Counted from the first letter of the stretch, positions 10,764-20,872 are shown. The stretch: 64,000 nt of DNA from Pseudoalteromonas phenolica (GCF_001444405.1 NZ_CP013187.1:2046001-2110000); one strand, 5' to 3'. The notes: generated from the letters alone by a model not told the origin. A program made the numbers and translations.

Positions 10764-13094
10764 TTATTCACATTTTTTTTTCTGGTCAGGCCAGAGAAGC
10801 GTACCTATAGCAGGCAATAACAGTACTGCCCCCAGCATGTTGACTAAAAACATAAAGGTTAAAAGAATACCCATATCAACTTGGAATTTAAGCGCTGAGA
10901 ATATCCACGTACTTACGCCTATTGCCAATGTAATACCTGTAAATAGCACCGCACTACCACGTTCGGCAAGTGCATTACGGTACGCAATAGATAATGGCAC
11001 GTTTTGCTTAAGCTGTGACATCATCGACGAGAGGATATAAATACCATAATCGACACCAATACCCACACCAAGTGCAATAACAGGTAATGTAGATACAGTT
11101 AAACCAATTTCAAGTTTTACCATCAGCGCTTGAGCCAAAGTTGATACTATGTATAAAGGTAAAACAACAGCGATGGTCGCTTTAACACTTCTAAAGCTCA
11201 ATAAACAAAGAATAATTACTGCACCATATACATAAATCATCATTGGAATTTGTGCTTCGGCAACAGATTCATTGGTTGCGGCCATAACACCAATTGGTCC
11301 CGAGGCTAACTTAAATTGCACTTTGTCAGTATTTTCAATTGCTGCAAACTCTTTGATTTTTGCAACCACATAATCAATGGTTTCAGCTTTATGGTCTTCC
11401 ATGAAAATAACTATAGGCATCACAGAACAATCACCATTCAGTAGACCCGTACTTGTTTCTACACGAGAAGTTGCTTGAACCAGCGAGGCACTATTGCGAG
11501 GAAGCGTTTGCCATTTCAGGTTTCCTTCGTTGTAGCCAGCATTTACTGATTGCGCTACAGAACTTAAAGACACTGCCGATTGCACACCTTCTAAGTTCTC
11601 GATTCTCCATTGGAAACGACTAACTCGTTCCATAGTATCAAATTCAGTACAGGCAGCCGGATACGCTTCTACTAGTACCTTTAAGATATCTGACGAAATC
11701 GTATACCTGTCATTAATTAAGAACGTATCTTGGTTGTATCGTGCACTTTCATGCAAAGCAGGTGCACCTGCGTGTAAATCACCAATCTTCATATTGTTTG
11801 ATTGCCAATAACCAAAGGCAAATAATACAACTGAAATAAAGATGATTATTTTTGCTTTTTTAGGGTCAGTCGCTGCAACTAAACTTTCACGCATAGCGGT
11901 GAATAATTTATGCGAGGCTGTGTCACCATCATCAACTCGATGGATCTTTGAAGAGTTAAAATAAGAAGCTAATACAGGCAACAATAGTAAATTAGTAAAG
12001 ATAATAACAGCGACACCTAAACTTGCCGTGATAGCAAGCTCACGAATAATTCCGATATCAATTGCTAATAAGGTTAAGAAGCCAACCGTATCTGATAACA
12101 ACGCGATACCACCCGGAATAAGTAGTGCTTTAAAACTAGCTTGAGCAGCAACTTTACTCGAAACACCTTCAGATACTTTCTTACCAATGGCATTGATCAT
12201 TTGCACGCCATGACTCACACCAATTGCAAATACTAAGAATGGCACAAGAATAGACATAGGATCTAAGCCAAAGCCTAGAGAAGACAGTAAGCCCATTTGC
12301 CAGATAACAGCAATTAATGAACATAAAATAGGTAAAAGAGTTAGCTTAAAGCTCTTACAAAATAGCCACACCATGATAAAGGTGAACAAGATAGCTATAA
12401 CAAAGAATAGCACAACACCTTTAGCACCATCTGCAATGTCACCAGCCATTTTAGCGAAGCCAATAATATGAATAGTCACATTATCACTCTCTAATGGCTT
12501 ACGAATTTCATCCTCTAGCTTTTTAGCAAACGCCAACGTATCTAACTTCTCCTGCGTTTGCGGATCAGTCTCTAGTAATTGCGCTGTTACCATGGCACAA
12601 CTGTAGTCACTGGCAATCATACGCCCTACTACATTGGCTTTTTCAATGTTTTGCTTTACGACTGCTAAACCATTTTCTGTTGGTGCAAAATTAGCAGGAA
12701 TAATAGGCCCACCGGCGAAACCATCTTCTACGACTTCCACAAAGCGTGCACTCGGAGAAAAAATAGAATTTACCAGCGGTCTATTAACACCAGGGATAAA
12801 ATAAAGCTGGTCATGAACTGATTTTAGTGTTGAGAAAAATGGTTCATTAAAAATATCGCCATTGGCATCACACACCGAAATTAAAATACTGTTGGCCCCC
12901 CCAAACTGCTTTTCATGCTTAAGATACACTTTCATGTAATCATGTTGCAGAGGAATATTCTTAGTAAAGGCTGCGTCTAGTTGAATATGTGTTGCTTTGT
13001 AACCAAGAAAAATAGTGGCGAATATAAACGCCAAAACCATAAATAGTCTGTGACGGAATACGACATATTCGAGTTTATTCAATATAGCTTGCAT
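10764..13094 (-). CDS. RND/MMPL-family inner-membrane transporter
   Basis: A 776-residue membrane protein with the RND layout: one N-terminal helix (VVFRHRLFMVLAFIFATIFLG), a periplasmic loop of about 200 residues, five more helices, then the same pattern repeated (second half from about residue 400). The second half ends with the sixth helix near LTFMFLVNMLGAVLLLPAIG. It fits the MMPL/hydrophobe exporter group rather than the larger trimeric drug pumps of about 1000 residues, and there is no membrane-fusion gene beside it. Its ATG shares one base with the stop of the YCF48 gene (TAATG), showing translational coupling. Substrate is not evident; lipids or other hydrophobic molecules are the usual cargo of such proteins. 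Confidence 0.85.
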   Translation of the reverse strand: MQAILNKLEYVVFRHRLFMVLAFIFATIFLGYKATHIQLDAAFTKNIPLQHDYMKVYLKHEKQFGGANSILISVCDANGDIFNEPFFSTLKSVHDQLYFIPGVNRPLVNSIFSPSARFVEVVEDGFAGGPIIPANFAPTENGLAVVKQNIEKANVVGRMIASDYSCAMVTAQLLETDPQTQEKLDTLAFAKKLEDEIRKPLESDNVTIHIIGFAKMAGDIADGAKGVVLFFVIAILFTFIMVWLFCKSFKLTLLPILCSLIAVIWQMGLLSSLGFGLDPMSILVPFLVFAIGVSHGVQMINAIGKKVSEGVSSKVAAQASFKALLIPGGIALLSDTVGFLTLLAIDIGIIRELAITASLGVAVIIFTNLLLLPVLASYFNSSKIHRVDDGDTASHKLFTAMRESLVAATDPKKAKIIIFISVVLFAFGYWQSNNMKIGDLHAGAPALHESARYNQDTFLINDRYTISSDILKVLVEAYPAACTEFDTMERVSRFQWRIENLEGVQSAVSLSSVAQSVNAGYNEGNLKWQTLPRNSASLVQATSRVETSTGLLNGDCSVMPIVIFMEDHKAETIDYVVAKIKEFAAIENTDKVQFKLASGPIGVMAATNESVAEAQIPMMIYVYGAVIILCLLSFRSVKATIAVVLPLYIVSTLAQALMVKLEIGLTVSTLPVIALGVGIGVDYGIYILSSMMSQLKQNVPLSIAYRNALAERGSAVLFTGITLAIGVSTWIFSALKFQVDMGILLTFMFLVNMLGAVLLLPAIGTLLWPDQKKKCE

Positions 13095-14092
13095 TACTTG
13101 CTATCTCCCCAAGTAATTAGCCCTTTTTCCGTTGCCAAAATTACTTTATTTTTAAAAATGGTCGCTGATAATATTGCTTGACCTGAAGGCAGTTGCTCAC
13201 TGGAAACCTTCTGACCATCAAAATTGTGTATCAAACCTGAGTTTGCAAACAGTAAAGTTGAGTCCTCAAGTGGCAAAATCGTATTGATAGTTGCCGTTTG
13301 CGCAATGTCGATTTCAGTGAAATCAATATCACTTTGTGACTTAATGAAGGCATTTCCTCTTAGTCCTGCAACCAGAATTTGCCCTTCTGCTGTTTCGTTT
13401 ACACTAAAAAAAGAACCTGGGTAAAACTCATCAAATTTTTTCCAAGTAAGACCTTTATCTTCACTTTTTGCTACTAAACCCATTTCACCAACAAGGTAAA
13501 ATGCCCGATCTTTAATCAATAAACGATTGAAGTGAGGTAAAATAAATTTAATTTCGTCTTGATAGGCTTCAGGATCATCCTGCTTTAGTTCTTCAAGATA
13601 TTCTTTGTCATCAGGGTGCACAAAATCACTAATGAATTGTGATTGCCAAGTTTTACCGCCATTAGTGGTCTTATAAAACATGCCATAGGCACCAATAGCA
13701 AAACCTGTATTTTCATCTATAAATTCAATATCTAAGCATGGCTTCCCTTGTTCAGGTAAATACTGCTGTAATTGCCAAGTTTTACCATTATCTGAACTAT
13801 GCACTATGGTTGCATCATGGCCACATGCCCATGCGGCTTTGTCAGACTTTATCGTAACAGCTGTTAAAAGAGATTGAACAGGTACTTCAGCTTGTCGCCA
13901 ATTTTGGCCATCTGTTGAAGTTACAATAGTGCCAAACTTTCCAACAGCAACGACTTGGTCATCTGTGCTATCTATGTCTGTAAATAGTGTTGAATTTGGT
14001 TTTGCAACTTGTAAAGAAGCTGACGGAGCTGATAATACTTCATAGGAAGAAAAAGTCGCCATCAAGCAAAACGCGTACTGATTAAATTTCAT
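13094..14092 (-). CDS. YCF48/BNR-repeat secreted beta-propeller protein
   Basis: Predicted exported propeller of 332 residues. I place the start at the ATG at 14092 (MKFNQYAFCLMATF), which gives a signal-peptide-like N terminus; a longer frame opens upstream but runs through a hairpin and into the preceding gene. Repeats of the type S-x-D-x-G-x-T-W are visible (SSDNGKTWQ, TTNGGKTWQ, SEDKGLTWKK), the hallmark of BNR/YCF48 propellers related to the plant photosystem II factor HCF136. In bacteria their function is poorly known. The gene is coupled to the RND transporter by a one-base overlap and lies about 100 bp after the DUF1329 gene, so it belongs to the same envelope operon. Confidence 0.85.
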   Translation of the reverse strand: MKFNQYAFCLMATFSSYEVLSAPSASLQVAKPNSTLFTDIDSTDDQVVAVGKFGTIVTSTDGQNWRQAEVPVQSLLTAVTIKSDKAAWACGHDATIVHSSDNGKTWQLQQYLPEQGKPCLDIEFIDENTGFAIGAYGMFYKTTNGGKTWQSQFISDFVHPDDKEYLEELKQDDPEAYQDEIKFILPHFNRLLIKDRAFYLVGEMGLVAKSEDKGLTWKKFDEFYPGSFFSVNETAEGQILVAGLRGNAFIKSQSDIDFTEIDIAQTATINTILPLEDSTLLFANSGLIHNFDGQKVSSEQLPSGQAILSATIFKNKVILATEKGLITWGDSK

Positions 14093-14150
14093 GCTGAATA
14101 CTCGAACATCTGTTGTCGAAGACAAAGGAATTTGTCTTGAATGTTGAATA

Positions 14151-14173
14151 AAGTGGCTGGGTGACAGCCACTT
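14151..14173 (-). terminator. hairpin between the DUF1329 and YCF48 genes
   Basis: Perfect inverted repeat AAGTGGCT (14151-14158) and AGCCACTT (14166-14173). On the minus strand it is followed by TATTCAA, a weak U tract, so it may only partly stop transcription and reduce expression of the two downstream genes. It lies 20 bp after the DUF1329 stop. Confidence 0.55.
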
Positions 14174-14192
14174 TTTTATTTCTGTAAGAAGA

Positions 14193-15560
14193 TTAACGCT
14201 TACCTTCGCGACGAAGTGCACTTTGCGTAAACTCATTGTCTTTGAATGACTGAGTGAAGTCATACATTGACTCTTCGTTATCAAGACCGATTGCTAAATA
14301 GCGACGAGAGTTTAAGTCATGGTAAACATCTAATGTACTCCAATGAGTAGGCACATCATAGTAGTTCAAACCGTGAGCCATCGCCACTCGGTACATTTGA
14401 TCACGGTTATCGTAGATATCTGTTACATGGATCTGCCAGCTATCTTCGTCAATGTAGAAAACACGCTTTTTGTAAATATGACGCGTGCCGTCTTTAAGAT
14501 TTGCTTCAACTACCCAAACACGGTGTTTTTCGTAACGAACATGTTCTGGATTAATATGACCGGCATGAAGAATGTCATCATACTTTAGCTTATCGCTGTG
14601 AAGCTTATAGCTGTTGTATGGAATATACATTTCTTTCTTACCTTTCAAAGTCCACTCATAACGATTTGGTGAACCATTGAACATATCGAAGTCATCTGTA
14701 GTACGTAAGCTATCAGATGCTGTACCTGGTGCATCGTATGCTACATTTGGCGCACGACGAACACGACGTTGACCCGTGTTATAAGTCCACGCTTGGCGAG
14801 GCGTTAAAATTTGATCCATTGTTTCATGTACAAGAAGCGCAGTACCGGCAAGTCTTGCTGGCTCTGTTACTTTTTGCTTGAACTTGAATAATACATTGGA
14901 CTCTTGAAGTGCTTCAGGCGTTGCCGCTGGATCAGAGTATTTAACAAGTAGCTTTTCATCAAAGCCGATAATGTTATAAGAGCCTGATGCAGTTGGCATT
15001 GCTTGACCACCGAAACGCGCGATCGATAGACCACGGTAGCGTAATAAATGGTTCCAAATTGCTTCTAAACCATTTGCAGGTACTGGGAATGGAATACCAA
15101 TAGCAGTATTTTTTATACCATTACCACCTTCGATTAGTTCTGCAGTTTGTGCATACTTCTTCGTCGCATCATAAACAAACTGAGGATATGCTGCACTTCG
15201 ACGAGTTGGGTAAATGTTCATTTTGAACGTATCAGGGTACGTTTCAAATAACGCAATTTGGCCCGGGCTCAATAAGTCTTTATGTTTATCAAGGTTATTC
15301 TTATCGATGGTAAGAATAACCTTATCATCAGCATAAGGGTCAATGTGGTGCATGCCAGCTTGAAAGCCCGCAGGTGGTTTAGTTATACCACCAGTCCAAG
15401 CTGGTATTGAACCGTCCGCGTTACCCGCTTTTTCTGCGCCGATTGGTGTCAAATCAGCACCTAGTCTAGCTATTTGCTCTGCAGTCATATCTGCATTAGC
15501 AAAAGGTGCAGCCATCATTGTTATTATCGTTGCTGCGATCATGCTTGGTTTTTTAAACAT
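14193..15560 (-). CDS. DUF1329 periplasmic protein
   Basis: A 455-residue exported protein with a clear signal peptide (MFKKPSMIAATIITMMAAPFANA). Typical DUF1329 features are visible: the early ARLGADLTPIGAEKAGNADGSIPAW block, and later RRVRRAPNVAYDAPG and YDNRDQMYRV. The family is distantly related to the LolA/LolB lipoprotein-carrier fold, suggesting that it holds a hydrophobic ligand in the periplasm. It lies 11 bp after the DUF1302 gene, its usual partner. Function unproven. Confidence 0.9.
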   Translation of the reverse strand: MFKKPSMIAATIITMMAAPFANADMTAEQIARLGADLTPIGAEKAGNADGSIPAWTGGITKPPAGFQAGMHHIDPYADDKVILTIDKNNLDKHKDLLSPGQIALFETYPDTFKMNIYPTRRSAAYPQFVYDATKKYAQTAELIEGGNGIKNTAIGIPFPVPANGLEAIWNHLLRYRGLSIARFGGQAMPTASGSYNIIGFDEKLLVKYSDPAATPEALQESNVLFKFKQKVTEPARLAGTALLVHETMDQILTPRQAWTYNTGQRRVRRAPNVAYDAPGTASDSLRTTDDFDMFNGSPNRYEWTLKGKKEMYIPYNSYKLHSDKLKYDDILHAGHINPEHVRYEKHRVWVVEANLKDGTRHIYKKRVFYIDEDSWQIHVTDIYDNRDQMYRVAMAHGLNYYDVPTHWSTLDVYHDLNSRRYLAIGLDNEESMYDFTQSFKDNEFTQSALRREGKR

Positions 15561-15571
15561 ATAACAAGCCC

Positions 15572-17683
15572 TTAAATTGAATACTTAATATTAAAAGATA
15601 CAAAATCTCGGTCTGCGAAGGTATTAGTTGCACCGCCACCCCAGAATGTGTTGTAGCTAAAGTCAAACGACCAAGCATTCTGGTAAGTGAAGTTCATTGT
15701 CATACCTAAAGACTTTCTATCTTCGACAAATAGGTACATAGGATCTGGCGTAGTACCATTAACATCGTGTGAGAATACAAAACGCGGTGAGAAATTAACG
15801 CCAGCAAAAAGGTTGTTGTAATCACCTTTAGCAATTAGGCGATAACCCCACGACGAAGCTGTAGGAAACGGGTTAGTTTCTGGTCCATTAGATAATGCTG
15901 TATGTAGAAGGTCATACTCAGCACCTTTATCGAGTAACGGTCCATAACCTTCAATCGTGCCACTACGGCCAGTACCTGCAACATTCAGACGAAGTTCGTC
16001 GTAGCTAGGCATGTCTTTAATTGTAACCGCACCAACTTCACCCACTACAGCCCAGCTATCGGCACCTAGTGATGGGCCAAATAAATGCGTTGCTGTAAAT
16101 TGAAGCTGCATTGAGTCTCGAAGAATGTAACCCTGTGCTACTTCGCCTGGACCAACGTAGCTTACTTGGTCTTTTGTGCTTAGTTGCGATAAGCTACTGA
16201 AGTCTTCTCGTAACCCAGCTGCCGCTAGTTGTTCAGCCATACCTGCATACAATAACTCTACGTCATCGATTTGAAGAGGTTCGTCTTGACGATAAGAAAA
16301 CTCACCAGAGAAAGCCGTTTCACCAATAGCTGTGTTGAAGCTCAATCCATAAAGCTTGATATCTTCTGGGTAAGTGATTGTAGCTTGTGTAAATGCATTC
16401 AAATTAGTGACATTGTTTTCATCAATTGTGTTTGCTGCAATGTACGCTAAATCTTGTGCAATGACGTCAGCTTGGAAGTTTGACGCTTTACCAGAGATAA
16501 GCGGACGGCGGCTATGGTAATTAATGTAATACAGCGCAAATTCTGTATCATTTAGTTCAGGTGCGAATAAGCCAAGACGAATACCATATTGACCAGCATC
16601 CTTAGGCTCACTTTTACCATTCAACCCTTTACCTTTAAGCGCCACTTTAGTTGGATAAGCCATATACATTGAAGCAGCTGTTTCAGCCACTAACTGTTGA
16701 GTTGGTTCAATGCCTTGAGCAATGAGTGCTGATGTCGCATCAGCATACAGGCTGTTAAGAGACTCTGTTAAGTGGTAAAGATCTATATCAGGATTAGATG
16801 TAAAACCTAATTGAACATTTTGCATATATCCATTTTCAGAAGCAAAATCGTTTGTTGAGAAGTAACTGCCTGATGCAGGTAAGCGTGTTTCTTGCCATTG
16901 GTACTGATAAAAACCTTCTAAAGTAACGTTTTCAGTAATGCCCAATGATGCCCAAAACATACCTACAGGGATAAACGCTTCTTTTAATTCAGAGCCTGGC
17001 GCTCTTAAGCGGTCAATATCAACTGGGTTAACATTGATACCATGAGAAATAAGCGTACTTTCACCCCAGTTCACAACTTGTTGGCCAAGTCGAACTGATA
17101 ATGGATTTTGTCCGTTATTAATATCAAAATCAGCCCAAATAAATGCATCTAATAGGCGAACATCAGAACAAACCTGTTCCTTTGTTAATTTATCAGCACA
17201 AGGGTCGACTTTTTTTCCCGATACTGGGTTTGTATAAGCAAAGTCACCATCTTCCATCGCAAAGTCTTTAAAATACATGAAGCGCGAGAAGATACCCCAA
17301 TTGTCTTTTGTGATACTGAAATCGTGAGTGCCTTTGATTAATTGAGAAAAAGTGTCTCCAGAATCAAAGTTAAGGTTACCAGCATCACCATTATTCGAAT
17401 AAGCGCCAGGCTGAGCCCATACTTGCGCAGAACTATACTTTGTGTTGCCAAGACCAGCATTGTAACCAGACCAATCAAATCTAGGATGGTTACTTTTACC
17501 AATATATTGGAAATCACGATCTTCAATACGGATACTTTGACCGTATGAAAAAGTAGAATCGAATGTGATATCAAAATCACCGACTTGGAAACTTGCAGCT
17601 GAAACATTTGCACTTGTTACAGCAACTGTGGCCGCTAAGCCGAGCATTATTTTGTTTGGAACAAAGAGCGCTCTTTTAATCAT
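15572..17683 (-). CDS. DUF1302 outer-membrane beta-barrel-like protein
   Basis: A 703-residue exported protein with a signal peptide ending near ANVSAAS. The body is rich in alternating strand segments with aromatic residues, and the last strand ends FVSFNIKYSI, as expected for a barrel inserted by the BAM complex. Family hallmarks include VRLGQQVVNWGESTL near residue 198 and GEFSYRQDEPLQ near 450. DUF1302 proteins are usually encoded next to DUF1329 proteins and are thought to be outer-membrane channels. It is the first gene of a four-gene run; a perfect palindrome lies about 140 bp upstream of its ATG. Confidence 0.88.
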   Translation of the reverse strand: MIKRALFVPNKIMLGLAATVAVTSANVSAASFQVGDFDITFDSTFSYGQSIRIEDRDFQYIGKSNHPRFDWSGYNAGLGNTKYSSAQVWAQPGAYSNNGDAGNLNFDSGDTFSQLIKGTHDFSITKDNWGIFSRFMYFKDFAMEDGDFAYTNPVSGKKVDPCADKLTKEQVCSDVRLLDAFIWADFDINNGQNPLSVRLGQQVVNWGESTLISHGINVNPVDIDRLRAPGSELKEAFIPVGMFWASLGITENVTLEGFYQYQWQETRLPASGSYFSTNDFASENGYMQNVQLGFTSNPDIDLYHLTESLNSLYADATSALIAQGIEPTQQLVAETAASMYMAYPTKVALKGKGLNGKSEPKDAGQYGIRLGLFAPELNDTEFALYYINYHSRRPLISGKASNFQADVIAQDLAYIAANTIDENNVTNLNAFTQATITYPEDIKLYGLSFNTAIGETAFSGEFSYRQDEPLQIDDVELLYAGMAEQLAAAGLREDFSSLSQLSTKDQVSYVGPGEVAQGYILRDSMQLQFTATHLFGPSLGADSWAVVGEVGAVTIKDMPSYDELRLNVAGTGRSGTIEGYGPLLDKGAEYDLLHTALSNGPETNPFPTASSWGYRLIAKGDYNNLFAGVNFSPRFVFSHDVNGTTPDPMYLFVEDRKSLGMTMNFTYQNAWSFDFSYNTFWGGGATNTFADRDFVSFNIKYSI

Positions 17684-17822
17684 TATGCGTTCCCCCTATG
17701 CGGGTTATTTTAATCAAGTTGTTGTTTTTATATTGAAGTAACATTAGAAGTGAACGTACAAAAACTCAAATTCACAAAACCAAAAGTTACTATTTTTTTT
17801 GTTCTGGACACGACTTTACCCA

Positions 17823-17840
17823 TGGTAAGACGTCTTACCA
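17823..17840. promoter_or_regulatory. perfect 18-bp palindrome upstream of the DUF1302 operon
   Basis: TGGTAAGACGTCTTACCA is its own reverse complement over all 18 bases. It sits in the 315-bp non-coding gap between the DUF1302 gene (starting at 17683) and the DUF2835 gene (ending at 17999). The symmetry fits an operator for a dimeric repressor (TetR or GntR type) controlling the DUF1302 operon. No U tract follows, so it is not a terminator. The rest of the gap is AT-rich and shows nothing else I can name. Confidence 0.6.
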
Positions 17841-17998
17841 GATAATTTATAACACGTAATTCTGCTTTATAACAAATCCTATTCTTAAAATTGTGACGAT
17901 TTAATACGCTGAACAATAAACAAATAATATTTTATTCTGAATTATTGTTTAATTTTAAAGCGATAAAAATCAAACCATTCTGAAGCAAATACCTATTT

Positions 17999-18220
17999 CT
18001 AGGAAACTTTCTCCAAGGAAATAAAGTTATTCGAATCTGTCAGACAAAGCCTAAAACGCCCTCTTATCCCTAGTGAGCTAACAAAACGTCGAATATGAGA
18101 AGCAGGAAAACGAATGCTTTTACCACCATCTTCGATTACTTGAACAAACTCATAATCGCCTCTGTAATAAGCCATACATTCGTCATTAGTGAGATTCAAA
18201 TAAAAATGATATTCAACCAT
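17999..18220 (-). CDS. DUF2835 family small protein
   Basis: A 73-residue protein of unknown function with the DUF2835 pattern: YHFYLNLTNDECMAYYRGDYEFV at the N terminus, then a basic segment FPASHIRRFVSSLGIRGRFRL. No signal peptide or membrane segment, so probably cytosolic. Its ATG directly abuts the stop of pepN (no intervening base), so it is probably co-translated with pepN. The pairing with pepN is frequent in marine gammaproteobacteria, as far as I recall. Confidence 0.75.
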   Translation of the reverse strand: MVEYHFYLNLTNDECMAYYRGDYEFVQVIEDGGKSIRFPASHIRRFVSSLGIRGRFRLCLTDSNNFISLEKVS

Positions 18221-20818
18221 TTAAACGTTCAACGCCTTATCTACTTTTTCATATAAGTCATCACTCAAATTATCAACACTTGCAATACGTTCTAATTGAG
18301 ACTTGATCAATTGTTGTCGCGTTGGATCGTACCTTTTCCAAGACATGAAAGGCGTAACCATTCTAGAAGCATTCTGAGGATTAATTGCGTTTAGCTCAAT
18401 TAATAAATCTGCCAGTAATTCATAACCCTTTCCGTCAATTCGATGGAATTGAGCTGGGTTACTACGCGCAAATTGGCCAACTAAAGCACGAACTCGGTTT
18501 GGATTTGATTTATCAAAACAGGGGTGATCATATAACGACTTAATTAAATCAATCGCACTATCGTTATCAGTTGTGGCCTGTAGTGCAAACCATTTATCCA
18601 TAACCAATGGATCATGTCGCCATTGAGCATCGAATTGTGAGATTAACTGTTCAGAAACTTCATGATCGGCATTTTTTACTGCTTTAAGCGCAGCCAATTT
18701 AAGAGTCATATTGTCTTGCTGGCTGTTCGCAAGCAACCAATCAGTGACCTCATCATTTTCAAGAAGTGCCAAATAATACAGTGCCGTTGCTTTTAAACTT
18801 CTTGCTGCAACCGCACTAGCACTAATTTCACCTGACTCTAAACAACTCTTATAAACAGCCGTTAGTTCTGATTGTAATTGCGTCGCAATTTGAAGTTCGA
18901 ATTGCTTGTAGATGTCAACAAGCTCAGTGACAGGAACAGGAGAAAACTCTGCACTGACAGTATCAAAATTAGGTAATTTTATCAGCTCAGAGATAAGTGC
19001 TTTATCAGTGTTTTCTTCAGCAATTATTGATTTTAGTGCCTTAATTAATGTGTCAGAGATACTAACTGGGTTACTACCCGACAATGTGTTCACAGCATGT
19101 TGAATTTCCATTGTGAAAGCACGCTGGGCCGCTTCCCAACGTGTGAAATCACTAGAAGCATGTCTAAGAATGTGTATCAACTCTTCAGACTCGTAGTCAT
19201 AGCTAACAACACAAGGCGCGGAAAAGTTTTCTAGTAAGACAGGCGTTGGCTTAGATAAAATATTTTCAAAAGTGAATTCTGCACTGATTTCTTTCAATTC
19301 AATAACAGCATCGAAATCTTTGCCATTAGAAATAAGCGGTATCGTATTGCCTGCTGTATCAAGGAGCTCGATTGCGAAAGGAATATGCAGAGGTTCAGAA
19401 ACAGGATCATTTTCAGCATGAATCTGATTAAGTTTCAATGTGAAGGTTTGTTGCTCAACATTATAAGAAGTTTCGACTTGAACCGTTGGCGTACCAAACT
19501 GTCGGTACCAAAGTTTGAATTGCTCTAAGCATTTGCCACTTGCATCACCCATAGCCGCAACAAAATCATCACATGTCACAGCTTGACCGTCGTGACGTTC
19601 AAAATAAAGTTTCATGCCTTTTTGAAAGTTAGCTTCACCTAACAAGGTGTGCATCATTCGAATGACTTCAGCGCCTTTGTTATAAACCGTCACTGTATAA
19701 AAGTTATTCATCTCAATAACTTTCTCAGGACGGATTGGGTGAGCCATCGGGCCGGAATCTTCTGCAAACTGATGCGTTTTCATTGCCATAACTGCATCGA
19801 TTCGATTCAATGCGCGTGAGCCAAGATCACTACTAAACTCTTGGTCTCTAAATACTGTTAGCCCTTCTTTTAAAGACAGTTGAAACCAATCGCGGCAAGT
19901 AACACGGTTGCCCGTCCAATTATGAAAGTATTCGTGGCCAACAATTGATTCGATCGTATGGTAATCACGATCTGTTGCTGTTTGTTGATTTGCCAAAACG
20001 CAAGCACTGTTAAAGACATTTAATCCTTTATTTTCCATTGCGCCCATATTGAAGAAGTCAACAGCCACTATCATATAGATATCTAGATCGTACTCTAGAT
20101 CAAAGCGCTCTTCATCCCACTTCATGGCATTTTTAAGCGATGCCATCGCATGAGGTGTTTTATCTAAATTGCCTTTATCAACAAAAATCTCAAGTGCAAC
20201 TTCACGACCGCTTCTGGTCACAAAAGTATCTCTAAGAACATCAAAATCACCAGCTACAAGGGCGAATAAATAACTCGGCTTTTTATGTGGATCTTGCCAT
20301 TTAGTGAAACGACGTCCGTCAGGCCAATTGCCCTCTTCGATTTTATTGCCATTAGATAACAAGTAAGGAATGTCTTTATCGGCAATAATTGTTACTAAGT
20401 AATCAGTTAACACGTCAGGTCTATCTAAAAAATACGTGATTTTTCTAAACCCTTCAGCCTCACACTGGGTGCAATAAGCACCTTCTGAAAGATAAAGGCC
20501 CTCCAATGATGTATTTGTACTAGGAGAAATCGTGTTCTCAATTTCTAGTGTGAATTCATTTGGAAGATTCTTGAGCGTTAATGATGTCTCAGTTTGAACA
20601 AAATCTTTAAATAATTGACCATTCACTTTTACCGAGATCAAGTTCAATTCAACACCATCTAGACAAAGCTCAGAGACTGATTGCGCTGCTGAATAAAGTG
20701 CTTTGCTGACTACCTTGGTATCTGTTGGATCTAATTCTACGGTTAACTCTAAATTCGTTACTGTGTGAGAAGGTGCTTGATAATCTTTTAAATACTTAGC
20801 TTGAGGCTGGCTTTGCAT
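18221..20818 (-). CDS. pepN: aminopeptidase N (M1 family)
   Basis: Broad-specificity zinc aminopeptidase that trims N-terminal residues from peptides in the cytosol. The 865 residues are close to E. coli PepN (870). The substrate-binding GAMEN motif is near residue 258 (NMGAMENKGLN) and the zinc site HEYFHNW near 293, followed by the third ligand in LKEGLTVFRDQEF. There is no signal peptide. It is followed without gap by the DUF2835 gene. Confidence 0.96.
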   Translation of the reverse strand: MQSQPQAKYLKDYQAPSHTVTNLELTVELDPTDTKVVSKALYSAAQSVSELCLDGVELNLISVKVNGQLFKDFVQTETSLTLKNLPNEFTLEIENTISPSTNTSLEGLYLSEGAYCTQCEAEGFRKITYFLDRPDVLTDYLVTIIADKDIPYLLSNGNKIEEGNWPDGRRFTKWQDPHKKPSYLFALVAGDFDVLRDTFVTRSGREVALEIFVDKGNLDKTPHAMASLKNAMKWDEERFDLEYDLDIYMIVAVDFFNMGAMENKGLNVFNSACVLANQQTATDRDYHTIESIVGHEYFHNWTGNRVTCRDWFQLSLKEGLTVFRDQEFSSDLGSRALNRIDAVMAMKTHQFAEDSGPMAHPIRPEKVIEMNNFYTVTVYNKGAEVIRMMHTLLGEANFQKGMKLYFERHDGQAVTCDDFVAAMGDASGKCLEQFKLWYRQFGTPTVQVETSYNVEQQTFTLKLNQIHAENDPVSEPLHIPFAIELLDTAGNTIPLISNGKDFDAVIELKEISAEFTFENILSKPTPVLLENFSAPCVVSYDYESEELIHILRHASSDFTRWEAAQRAFTMEIQHAVNTLSGSNPVSISDTLIKALKSIIAEENTDKALISELIKLPNFDTVSAEFSPVPVTELVDIYKQFELQIATQLQSELTAVYKSCLESGEISASAVAARSLKATALYYLALLENDEVTDWLLANSQQDNMTLKLAALKAVKNADHEVSEQLISQFDAQWRHDPLVMDKWFALQATTDNDSAIDLIKSLYDHPCFDKSNPNRVRALVGQFARSNPAQFHRIDGKGYELLADLLIELNAINPQNASRMVTPFMSWKRYDPTRQQLIKSQLERIASVDNLSDDLYEKVDKALNV

Positions 20819-20872
20819 ATCGAATTCCTTAAAAGATTTAGCCCTTTAAAAGGGCTAATCATTATGCATGGA

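Noticed and set aside
14093..14284. 64-residue upstream extension of the YCF48 gene
   Set aside because: It runs through a strong hairpin and overlaps the end of the DUF1329 gene; the ATG at 14092 gives a proper signal-peptide N terminus.
17728..17916. 62-residue minus-strand frame in the gap before the DUF1302 gene
   Set aside because: No ribosome site, AT-rich and patternless, and it covers the operator palindrome.
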